64,000 nt of DNA from Hypericum androsaemum (lineage: Eukaryota > Streptophyta > Magnoliopsida > Malpighiales > Hypericaceae): the NCBI GenBank assembly GCA_963995505.1, contig OZ023190.1, positions 16,052,092 through 16,116,091 of the forward strand, read 5' to 3'. Positions 1-9,922 of the stretch are shown piece by piece; within the stretch, counting starts at the first letter, position 1; every line of letters begins with the position of its first letter. Below the pieces are notes generated by a model, which did not search any database, was not told where the DNA came from, and was given only the letters and a program-made list of their open reading frames with translations. The translations under genes and the position numbers were made by a program.

Positions 1-1722
1 CGTAAACCCAGTGACTTAACATGTTTCTCGAATACTTCTCGAGGTAATGCTTTAGTCATTGGATCTGCGGCCATATCTCGTGTAGATATGTGTTTCATAC
101 ACAGTTCTTTATATTTTATTAAATTTCTCACAACGTGAAATTTAATATCTATATGCTTAGCCCTGCTATGGAATCTAGGATCCTTAGCATATGCTATAGC
201 TGCCTGGTTGTCGCAGAATAGACTCACTGGCTCCGTCGAGTTGATCAGGGAGAGATGGCTTAAGAATCTCTTCAACCATACCGCTTCTTGTACAGCATGA
301 GCTGAAGCTACATATTCTGCTTCCATTATTGACAGGGATACACATGTTTGCTTCTTACTGCTCCATGAGACAGCACCCCCGTTCAACAAGAAAACAAATC
401 CAGATGTAGACTTTTTCTTATCCACATCACCTCCCCAATCAGCATCAGTATAGCCACTCATTATCAGGTCACGGCCTTGATAGCACAAGGAGTATTCTGC
501 AGTAGTATTCAAATATTTCAAAATCCCTTTGACAGCCTTCCAGTGAGCACTGCCTGGATCAGACTGATATCTGCTTGCTATCCCAACAGCATAGCAAATG
601 TCAGGTCTAGTACACAACATTGCGTACATCAGGCATCCAACTGCATTGGCATCAGGAATCTTCTCCATGTCCCTATGTTGTTTAGCTGTTTTTGGGCACA
701 TGTCCTTACACAAATTATGACCTTTAACCAATGGGACATACTTTGGGTTACTGTGATCACAATTGAAACGTTCTACTACTTTGCGAATATATGTCTCTTG
801 TGAAAGAGACACTATTCTTTTCGAACGATTCCTCGAAATCTTAACTCCGAGTATGTAATCCGCTTCACCCATGTCTTTCATTTCAAAGTTGAAGATAACC
901 AATCTTTGATTTTGACAAGAAATCCCATGTCATTTCCAGCTAAAAGTATGTCATCAACATACAGGGTGATGATAACAAACTTCTTTCCTGATCGCTTAAT
1001 ATACACACAGTGATCTTCGTCTATCATTATAAAATCATACTGCATGATCGTATTATGAAAGCGAATATACCACTGTCTAGACGACTGCTTAAGGCCATAA
1101 ATTGATCTATTCAATTTGCAAACTTTGTGTTTGCAGCCTTTTTGAATGTAGCCCTCAGGTTGAATCATATAGATTTCTTCATCCAATTCTCCGTGGAGAA
1201 AAGCAATCTTTACATCCATTTGATGTAATTCTAGATTCATGTTAGCAACCATAGCTAAAATGACCCTAATTGACGTAAATCTAACAACAGGTGCAAAAGT
1301 CTCCTCATAGTCTATCCCAGCCTGTTGTTTAAATCCTTGGGCAACCAAACGCGCTTTGTATCTTTCGATACTGCCATCTGCATTGCGCTTGATTTTGAGA
1401 ATCCACTTATTCCCAATTGCCCTACGCCCCTTAGGTAGGTCAACCAGATCCCAAACCTGGTTTTTGATCATAGAAGACATTTCTTCATCCATTGCATTCA
1501 TCCATTCATCACGTTTTGGAGATGACAATGCTCCAGATACATTTTTAGGTTCATCTTCATCCTGCAGGATGGCCAGAAGAATTTTACTTGGACCACCAAA
1601 TTTCTTTAGTGATACCAAGAACGCATTAGCCTCGCCTTCGATATCAAATCGTCGGCGTGGTATGCTAGTTCTGCTAGACCTACGGTATTCCCGGTTTTGA
1701 TAAACATCTCTCATATATTCAT
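1..1722 (-). pseudogene. Copia pol fragment: reverse transcriptase and RNase H (3' part of outer copia)
   Basis: From 1722 downwards the minus strand encodes a copia reverse transcriptase: the N-terminal block around ERYKARLVAQGFKQQ, the fingers/palm block LHQMDVKIAFLHGELDEEIY and the catalytic YVDDILLAG (near 940-965). The open frame stops at about 878. The expected continuation (FEMKDMGEADYILGV and on) lies in another frame, so there is a one-base indel near 890. It then runs into RNase H with DADWGGD and the conserved SIMEAEYVA block, reaching the window edge. The first residues of the longest open frame belong to the gypsy LTR inserted at 1728, not to copia. Enzyme not expected to be functional. 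Confidence 0.92.
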
Positions 1723-1727
1723 CATAT

Positions 1728-3306
1728 TGATGAGTGTGTAAATGCTCATGTTTTGTCATATGTTTCGTGCGTGTTTAGTCATGTTTTGAGTTATATTCAT
1801 CATGTCATGTTAAACCTTGTGATCGATTTAGTATATTTATGTTCGGGAATGGATTTCTACCCATCGTCATATTTTGTAGGGAATTGGAGCTCAATGAAGG
1901 TCGTTGGAGGGGTGATTTCAAGAGATCATATTGCAAGAGTCATAACTTTCTACTCGAGCATTGGATTATAACGCATAAGATACCGTTGGAAAGCTTGAAG
2001 AGAGATCTACATTTTGTCTTTTATAGTTGAAGTCAAATTCGGAGCGGAAGAGGATCAAAAATGAAAAATACGAGGATTCAATGAAGCTGTGCATGCCAAC
2101 TAGCGACGGGGAGTCAACTAGCGGCCGCCAGTGAAAGTGGAAGGGCTCCCCGTCGCTAGTTGATTAGCGATCGCTAGTCGGGTAGCACAGAGATTTACAA
2201 AGGGGTCGAACTGGCGGCCGCTACTCAACTAGCGATCGCTAGTTCGCCCAACGCAGCTTTAGTCCGACTTCTTATTTAGTTATAATTTCGGATCCGCTAA
2301 AGGAAATATTCGACTTTTAGCCTCCTGTTTCGGCTTTAGGACTTAAGGTATATTATTTATATTATTATTTGGCTAGTTAAACTTCTAATTTAGATTAACC
2401 TCTTCTAGGTTTTCCTAATTTTGTATTAGATTCGTGGCTATATATAAGCCTTAGGGGACGTGACTACAGAGACGTTAACTACTTGCAGAATTGAGAATAG
2501 CCTTTAGAGCTTAATAAAGGGGCGATTTCAGTTAGCTACGGGGAGAGGATTGGCGAAGTTTGATCATCACGACTAAGCTTTCTCTATCTCTATCTTTATG
2601 TTAATTGCTATCATGTTCTTCGTTAATCTATTGTACTTTGTTAACATGCTTAGCGAGTAGTTCTCTTGTGAGTGCGATGCCCTAATTATGTGATTACTCG
2701 TCTATGTTAGCTATGGTTTGATTATCTTTTGTAGTAGTTGTCAATTGATGATCTTAATGCTTAATCTAACTTGATCACTTAGATTATGATTTTAGTTGAT
2801 AATAATGGACCGGAAGGCATTAGAATCAACGGAAGAGTCAATTGACATGTCTTAAAGTATTAATGAGGAATCTTGATACTAAGGGATAACCCGATAGGAG
2901 TTAACTTCATAATTGAGTTTAGTTTAATTCTTGGTCTAATTAATGAGCAGAAGCGTTGATTAGTAATCATGAACTACTCTAGCTTAGTTTTGTCACCCTA
3001 ATGAGCGGAAGCGTTAGGGAGATGCATTAGAACACTCCGGGTACTAGTTAGAACTTCATAAAAACCATAGTCTTGACATAGATGGGTAGTCCATAAGGGT
3101 ATCGTGCTCGTTTATCTCCATTGATTTATAACTCGTCTTTTATTTGCGTTTTCGATCTAGTTTTATTTACTTTACAATCTTTTAATTTTTCCGCTTCACA
3201 TAATTATTTGCATTGAGTTTGTGTTCAACCCTCAGTTCTAAGAACCTTACTTACCACTATACTATTTGCTTGTGCGTTTAATTGCTTATCAATTTTGCGT
3301 ACATCA
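1728..3306 (+). repeat. 5' LTR of the gag-protease gypsy element
   Basis: Runs TG to CA, matches 7514-9092 at a constant offset of 5786 bp without indels. A TATA-like TATATATAA lies at 2439-2447. Upstream of it (2097-2240) is a cluster of GC-rich palindromes. Short ORFs inside the LTR occur in both copies and are not considered genes. Confidence 0.95.
2097..2240. repeat. Palindrome cluster in the gypsy LTR (U3)
   Basis: Contains an inverted pair of 17 bp arms (2097-2113 and 2146-2162), a second 12 bp inverted pair around GCGGCCGC (2120-2131 and 2211-2222), and two copies of the 10 bp palindrome AGCGATCGCT (2165-2174, 2231-2240). The 3' LTR carries the same cluster at 7883-8026, with a changed base in the first arm. 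Placed about 200 bp upstream of the TATA-like box, it could be a regulatory or structural element of the promoter. Confidence 0.8.
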
Positions 3307-3309
3307 AAT

Positions 3310-3327
3310 TGGCGCCGTTGCCGGGGA
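3310..3327 (+). promoter_or_regulatory. Primer binding site, tRNA-Asp type
   Basis: TGGCGCCGTTGCCGGGGA begins three bases after the 5' LTR and is the complement of the 3' end of plant tRNA-Asp. This primer is common in Athila/Tat gypsy elements. Confidence 0.9.
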
Positions 3328-3420
3328 ACTGAGATTTTAGGACATAAACTCAATAGCAATTTGTTTTGTGTGGCAAACTTGCTGATTTCGTGTGATTTCT
3401 TTTTCAGGATTCTCTAGTGC

Positions 3421-4563
3421 ATGCCAAGAACCCAGAGTGAAGGACTAGACCTTGACACAAACACTGTGCTTGAGGTTGACATCGGAGTACTCGAAAGGGT
3501 AATTAGGCGTGAAAAGAGGGACCAAGCGAGAGCAATGGCACAAAATCAGGAAGACGGAGCGCTCCAAGCTGTAGGGGACGCTCCACGAAGAAGGACGCTG
3601 TTGGAATCATCTGTTCCTACATGGAATGGGAACCCTAATGGTCTACAACAACCACCTGTAGGTCCCCACTCCTTCCAGATACCAGCAGCGATTGTCGGAC
3701 TACTGCAAAACTCGATCCAATTTGGCGGCTTGCCAAGCGAAGATCCTCAAGACCATCTATCTCGATTTGAAGATATCTGCAACATCATGAAGTTCCAAAA
3801 TATCAATGATGATGTCTTGAAGCTGCGTCTCTTTCACTTTTCTTTGAGAGATCGAGCTCGTGTTTGGTACAATAAGTTAAAAGGAGAGACGATTCAGAGT
3901 TGGAATGATTTGGCCCACGCTTTTCTTCGAAAGTTCTTTTCAATGGCCAAGTCAGCCAAGCTCTTGCGGGACATAAATACTTTCATACAAGCTGATGGGG
4001 AAAGCATCTATGAGGCTTGGGAACGGTTCACGGATCTCCAAAGTGCCTTCCCTCAACATGGTATAACTCAAGACAACCTCATGAAAATCTTCTACAATGG
4101 GTTAGATGGCCCATCCCGTGACCATATTGATGCCTCCTCTCAAGGAGTGTTCTTGAGGAAGACTGCTGATGAAGCTGCTCGCTTAATGGAGGAAATGGCT
4201 GAAGTCAATGGTATGTGGCCAAAAGAACGTGCTAGGCAATCACGTAAGGAAGCAGGCCGAGGAGTACTCGAAGTAAATACCAACATGAAGCTCGAAGCTC
4301 AAATAGAAGCACTTACCAAAAGACTTAACAAGTTGACGAAGGACAAGGAACAGGCAGATGTGGTGCAAGATACTTGTCAGCTTTGCAAAGGGGCACATCC
4401 CACAACTGACTGTCCATGTTGGAAGAGATTCAGGCCATTGCTGATAGAACACCACCAGGAATGGGTTACTCACAACAAGCTAATGCTCATCCAAATTTCT
4501 CTCGATTTGGTCAGCAAGCAAACAACACTTGTGCCCAGCAAGAACCCAGGAAGCCATATCTAG
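3421..4563 (+). pseudogene. gag: Gypsy (Athila-like) Gag, frame broken after the zinc knuckle
   Basis: Gag coats the element RNA and builds the particle. The frame opens with MPRTQSEGLDLDTNT, 115 bp downstream of the LTR. A retrotransposon gag domain covers about residues 95-270 (FEDICNIMKFQNINDDVLKL, LRDRARVWYNKL, FLRKFFSMAKSAKLLRDI). A zinc-knuckle-like CQLCKGAHPTTDCP lies near residue 320. Just after it (about 4412-4416) the frame slips: the natural continuation MLEEIQAIADRT is in the frame of 4416-5690. So gag and protease are separated by a one-base indel, or this is a programmed shift; mutation is the simpler reading. Confidence 0.88.
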
Positions 4564-5690
4564 TAGATCAAGTCAAAGCAATGGGTGACAAGATCGATCA
4601 ATTGGTAGGGGTTGTCCAGCAATCCATCCAACAACAAAGTATAACTGTGCAGCGGCTGGATCGTTGTGAAGCACGTCAAAAAGAGTTTGAGACATACCTA
4701 AAAGGGCAAGCCACGCAACTCAAGAAGATGGAGATTGAACTCAGAAATTTGGCTGCAGCAAACACTCAAAGGGAAATAGGTGCTCTACCCAGCAATACTG
4801 AGTCGAACCCGCGAGGACAGGTGATGGCCATCACAGTGAGGAGTGTGGACGAGGATGATGAACCATATATTCCTCCACCACCTTATGTCCCTCCACCTCC
4901 ATTCCCGCAAAGACTCCGGAGAAAGCAACCACTTGAGAACAAATCCTCTTCAAAAGAATGTGTCGAACCAATCAAGCCAGCCATAGAGGAGGAGGTAGTT
5001 ACTGAAAAGAAGGAACCACCAGTTTATATTAGTGAACAAGAGGATTCTTATGTTCCTCCACCATCACCTCAACAAGTCAAGAAAACAGCAGTGATCGATG
5101 AGAGGGCCCTTGAATTCATAGCGACAATGGAAGAAATTCAAAGCCATGTCTCTTTCTTGGAGATGTTAGATCAAAGGCCACAATATGCTGAGTTTTTGAA
5201 GGAGATCATCGCGAGGAAGAAGAGGCAGAATGATGGCAAGATGACCCCTTTGATAGAAAATGATATACCGCCAAAACTAAAAGATCCAGGGAGTTTTACT
5301 ATTCCTTGCAATATTGATGGTATTCAATTTCCGCATTGCTTATGTGATTTGGGTGCCAATATTAATCTTATGCCTTTGGCTACTTTTAGGAAACTCAATT
5401 TAGGAGATATCAAACCTACATCTATGATGATAGAGCTTGCAGATCACACTAAGAAGAAACCACATGGAATTGTGGAAGATGTGCTAATCAAAGTCGACAA
5501 GTCTCTTATACCCGTAAACTTTGTCGTGTTGGACTACGTTGTAGATGCAAGTTGCCCATTGATTCTGGGACGTCCATTCCTCAACACTTGTCATGCAATG
5601 GTGGACGTTCATAAGGGCAAGCTACTTCTCCGCATAGGCCCAGATGAAATAGAGTTTCAAGTAACCGATAAGCGCCTCCATCCACCATAG
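4416..5690 (+). CDS. Gypsy Gag C-terminal part plus aspartic protease; no pol follows
   Basis: The first part is a glutamine-rich, coiled-coil-like gag tail (VDQVKAMGDKIDQLVGVVQQ). It is followed by a proline-rich linker with repeated YIPPPPYVPPPPF and YVPPPSPQQ. The C-terminal 130 residues form a retroviral-type aspartic protease: CDLGANINLMP near residue 310 with Asp as catalytic residue (Asp-Leu-Gly instead of Asp-Ser-Gly), and the second hallmark CPLILGRPFL near residue 385. A stop comes directly after the protease (DKRLHPP), where an autonomous element would read on into reverse transcriptase. The start is nominal because the natural protein begins in the gag frame. Confidence 0.85.
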   Translation: MLEEIQAIADRTPPGMGYSQQANAHPNFSRFGQQANNTCAQQEPRKPYLVDQVKAMGDKIDQLVGVVQQSIQQQSITVQRLDRCEARQKEFETYLKGQATQLKKMEIELRNLAAANTQREIGALPSNTESNPRGQVMAITVRSVDEDDEPYIPPPPYVPPPPFPQRLRRKQPLENKSSSKECVEPIKPAIEEEVVTEKKEPPVYISEQEDSYVPPPSPQQVKKTAVIDERALEFIATMEEIQSHVSFLEMLDQRPQYAEFLKEIIARKKRQNDGKMTPLIENDIPPKLKDPGSFTIPCNIDGIQFPHCLCDLGANINLMPLATFRKLNLGDIKPTSMMIELADHTKKKPHGIVEDVLIKVDKSLIPVNFVVLDYVVDASCPLILGRPFLNTCHAMVDVHKGKLLLRIGPDEIEFQVTDKRLHPP

Positions 5691-7513
5691 TGCCACAGGG
5701 AGTAACAAAGTCAAGCTAACGACTCTAAATTAGCACGTTTAGTATTTAAGTTTTCTTTATTTTTGTATTTGCTTCAGTAACGTTATTTTGATTTAGTATT
5801 TTAATGGTCCCAGCAGGAGGTTTAGATAGGAGCGAACTAGATTTCAACGGAGCTCGCCAGTCCATACACAAACTTTATTGCGCACAAAGACAATTAGAGC
5901 GAAACACCACCAACCTTCCCCACCGCCTCCTATCAATTGACAGGGCAGTACCAGTCCTTTCCTCTGTTCCTCTATGTTATGTGTCTGTTTTGTGCCTCGT
6001 GATGTTCATGTTCGTCCGTGTGATGTTGTTGCTGTCTTGGCCCTACATTGAGGACAATGTGTTCAATAAGTGTGGGGGGGTCAACGTGCGGTTTTGTTTT
6101 GGTTTGGCATATGTGATCGAGTCTAGACCTGGATATAGGATTGTGTTTGTGATTGAAGTGGTATATTTAAAGCAAATGATGAATTCCCCCCTGAATTTTT
6201 GAACTTTTGTTAGAAGTTAAACCTCATACCTTGTTAGGAATCAAGTTTGAGTACTATGAGTAGAGACGTGTAGGAACAACACCCTTGGTTGTTTAGGTTA
6301 GTGGTTGCACTTGGTAGATTATACTAGCAGCATTGATGAGTGACCTTGTGAGATTTTAGAGCCGAAGGAGGAGACAACCGTCTCTGCATAGCATGAGGTG
6401 CCTACATTGCTCCGGTCATCGGGTTTCATGCCATCACTTGGTACCGTTTTGGTGGTGTGGGTGTAACTGACAGGACGGGGGCCATATTTGATTTTGAGCC
6501 CAGAGCCTTAGAGCTGAAAACCCTGTATATCTCTTGTTTAAACACGTTGAGCTTAAGCCTTTTTCCTTGAAATATTATATGTAAGCCAATATGTAAGCCC
6601 TATATCCACAATCTTACCCACCTTTGATCACTTTGGTCCGAGGATGCATTAGGTCTTAATCTTTGGGGTATTATTGTAAGGGTTCATTTGATAGAATAGC
6701 TCGGGAATAAACAATGGGGTAATGGGTAGAAATGAGGCCAACAAAGAAGCCGAGACCAGTTGCCTTTGATGTGCAATGTGATAAATTTCATGTGATTGAG
6801 GAAGGTTGTGAAAAAAGCAAAAAAAGAAAAGAAAAAAAAAGAAAGAAAAAAAGAAAAGTGAAGGAAAAGAAGAAGAAAAAAGTGAAAAAGTGATGAAAAG
6901 GGAATGGAAAAGTTGGAAATGGAACAAAGGTTGAATGAGGGAAAGTGGAAAGTTTGGAAAGAGGATGGAAAGTGAATAAATGGCACGGCTCGAGCTAAGT
7001 GGTCAATAGGATTTGGGTGTAATCTTGGGATGAGTGCATATTAGATATAGTGTGAGGTATTTAGAGTAGACGAGAGCTAGAATATTTTTGTGAGCTCCTC
7101 GGCCGGGTGGTTTAGCTACCTCCCACATATATTATCCTCACCTGACCTTAACCCCATTACAACCCAATGAAAAGTCCCCTTGATCATGAGCCCCACATTT
7201 ATCGAGGCACCACTGAGTGAGACGTATGAAACTTTGAGATCCCGGACGTGTACGCGAGTGATAGGTAGTTGACTACTCATATATGTGAGCTTAAATTTCT
7301 GAACCTCTGAGTGGTCAACCTTCTAGTGTAATCTACTAAGTGCGAAAACTGGGTTAAACTATCAAGGATTCGGTGTCTACACATTCTTACTCATTGTGCT
7401 CAGGTAAGTGAACTACTTGGTTGTTGGGTGGTGTTTTAATAAGAGTTTGAAAGTTTGGGTGTGTGTCTGATGCGCCTTACTTGAGGACAAGCAAGGAAAT
7501 AAGTGTGGGGGTG
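5691..7513 (+). other. Non-coding 3' internal region of the gypsy element, with two polypurine-tract motifs
   Basis: No pol or env domain is recognisable in any frame. It contains two copies of the TTGAGGACAA ... AAGTGTGGGGG block typical of the 3' end of Athila/Tat elements. One is at 6048-6080; the other, at 7481-7513, directly abuts the 3' LTR and is the working polypurine tract. At 6808-6965 one strand is almost pure purine. A 132-residue ORF at 5804-6202 spans the first block and resembles nothing known to me. Confidence 0.8.
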
Positions 7514-9092
7514 TGATGAGTGTGTAAATGCTCATGTTTTGTCATATGTTTCGTGCGTGTTTAGTCATGTTTTGAGTTATATTCATCATGTCATGTTAAA
7601 CCTTGTGATCGATTTAGTATATTTATGTTCGGGAATGGATTTCTACCCATCGTCATATTTTGTAGGGAATTGGAGCTCAATGAAGGTCGTTGGAGGGGTG
7701 ATTTCAAGAGATCATATTGCAAGAGTCATAACTTTGTACTCGAGCATTGGATTATAACGCATAAGATACCGTTGGAAAGCTTGAAGAGAGATCTACATTT
7801 TGTCTTTTATAGTCGAAGTCAAATTCGGAGCGGAAGAGGATCAAAAATGAAAAATACGAGGATTCAATGAAGCTGTGCAGGCCAACTAGCTACGGGGAGT
7901 CAACTAGCGGCCGCCAGTGAAAGTGGAAGGGCTCCCCGTCGCTAGTTGATTAGCGATCGCTAGTCGGGTAGCACAGAGATTTACAAAGGGGTCGAACTGG
8001 CGGCCGCTACTCAACTAGCGATCGCTAGTTCGCCCAACGCAGCTTTAGTCCGACTTCTTATTTAGTTATAATTTCAGATCCGCTAAAGGAAATATTCGAC
8101 TTTTAGCCTCCTGTTTCGGCTTTAGGACTTAAGGTATATTATTTATATTATTATTTGGCTAGTTAAACTTCCAATTTAGATTAACCTCTTCTAGGTTTTC
8201 CTAATTTTGTATTAGATTCGTGGCTATATATAAGCCTTAGGGGACGTGACTACGGAGACGTTAACTACTTGCAGAATTGAGAATAGCCTTTAGAGCTTAA
8301 TAAAGGGGCGATTTCAGTTAGCTACGGGGAGAGGATTGGCGAAGCTTGATCATCACGACTAAGCTTTCTCTATCTCTATCTTTATGTTAATTGCTATCAT
8401 GTTCTTCGTTAATCTATTGTGCTTTGTTAACATGCTTAGCGAGTAGTTCTCTTGTGAGTGCGATGCCCTAATTATGTGATTACTCGTCTATGTTAGCTAT
8501 GGTTTGATTATCTTTTGTAGTAGTTGTCAATTGATGATCTTAATGCTTAATCTAACTTGATCACTTAGATTATAATTTTAGTTGATAATAATGGACCGGA
8601 AGGCATTAGAATCAACGGAAGAGTCAATTGACATGTCTTAAAGTATTAATGAGGAATCTTGATACTAAGGGATAACCCGATAGGAGTTAACTTCATAATT
8701 GAGTTTAGTTTAATTCTTGGTCTAATTAATGAGCGGAAGCGTTGATTAGTAATCATGAACTACTCTAGCTTAGTTTTGTCACCCTAATGAGCGGAAGCGT
8801 TAGGGAGATGCATTAGAACACTCCGGGTACTAGTTAGAACTTCATAAAAACCATAGTCTTGACATAGATGGGTAGTCCATAAGGGTATCGTGCTCGTTTA
8901 TCTCCATTGATTTATAACTCGTCTTTTATTTGCGTTTTCGATCTAGTTTTATTTACTTTACAATCTTTTAATTTTTCCGCTTCACATAATTATTTGCATT
9001 GAGTTTGTGTTCAACCCTCAGTTCTAAGAACCTTACTTACCACTATACTATTTGCTTGTGCGTTTAATTGCTTATCAATTTTGCGTACATCA
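7514..9092 (+). repeat. 3' LTR of the gag-protease gypsy element
   Basis: Same length as the 5' LTR and about 11 substitutions different, mostly transitions. TATA-like box at 8225-8233. Ends CATCA immediately before the right target duplicate CATAT at 9093-9097. Confidence 0.95.
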
Positions 9093-9097
9093 CATAT

Positions 9098-9917
9098 CCA
9101 GGAATCGCACTCCCACTGGGTGGAAATACCGTACTCCCACTGGAATAAGGAATTACCTCCCTTTCAGGACTCAGATCACGACCTTCCGGATCATTTTGAG
9201 TTAAAAAATCTCTATCTTCCTCCTCAATTCTCCCACTCGGAAGAAGTGATCCAGATGAATCTGGTTCATTTGTCTCATAAAGGGTAAGGTCACTACTAAC
9301 CTCTCCCAATTTTGGAAATTCATTCTCTAAAAAAGTGACATCACGTGATTCAAATTCTGTTACATGTCTATTGTCCAGTTCACCCACGAACACGTACCCT
9401 TTAGATACCTCTGGGTATCTTATAAAGATACTTTTTCTACCTCTCAGTCCTAATTTACCGAAAGTACTTGAGGTAGAATGGACATAAGACGCACACCTCC
9501 ATGGCTTAAAATAGGATAAATCGGGCTTCCGATCTGTCCACATTTCGTAAGGAGTGGCTGTATCAGACTTAGAGGGAACACGGTTTAGAACGTATGTGGC
9601 AGTCAGAAGCGCATCTCCATAGAATGATATAGGCAACCTTGCTTCTGCCATAATCGATCTAACCATATCAAGAAGGGTTCTATTCCTTCTTTCAGCAACT
9701 CCATTTTGCTGTGGTGTATAAGGAATGGACAACTGATGTTCAATTCCTTTTTCAATGCATAGAGCTTTGAACTCATCAGAAAGATATTCACGGCCACGAT
9801 CAGTTCGTAAGGCCTTTATCTTTCTATCCTTCTGATTCTCAACAAAATTCATGTATGTCTTGAAGCAGTTTAAAGCTTCAGACTTGTGAGAAATCAGGTA
9901 TATCAGAACAAATCTAG
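9098..9917 (-). pseudogene. Copia integrase core and pol linker (middle of the outer copia)
   Basis: On the minus strand from 9917 this continues the integrase started in 12433-14006. It has RTDRGREYLSDEF (second catalytic Asp) and HQLSIPYTPQQNGVAERRNR with the catalytic Glu, followed by the SFYGDALLTATYVLNRVPSK block and the C-terminal chromodomain-free tail. A serine/glutamate-rich linker (SSDLTLYETNEPDSSGSLLP) precedes the point where the gypsy element landed. The frame is open from 9917 down to the target duplicate; only the insertions interrupt it. Confidence 0.9.
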
Positions 9918-9922
9918 TATAG

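Larger units (their letters stand above)
1728..9092 (+). mobile_element. Athila-like Ty3/gypsy LTR element with gag and protease only (TR-GAG-like, non-autonomous)
   Basis: The element is bounded by two direct LTRs of 1579 bp each, both starting TGATGAG and ending CATCA. It is flanked by a perfect 5 bp target duplication CATAT (1723-1727 and 9093-9097) within the outer copia pol. It has a tRNA-Asp-type primer site at 3310-3327, gag, an aspartic protease, and a polypurine tract at 7501-7513. No reverse transcriptase, RNase H or integrase can be found in the 1.8 kb between the protease stop and the 3' LTR. It would therefore need enzymes in trans. By eye the LTRs differ at about 11 positions (about 99.3% identical), so the insertion is recent. 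Confidence 0.93.

Noticed and set aside
5804..6202. 132-codon ORF as an env-like protein of the gypsy element
   Set aside because: It has one hydrophobic stretch but no recognisable similarity, and it overlaps a polypurine-tract motif.
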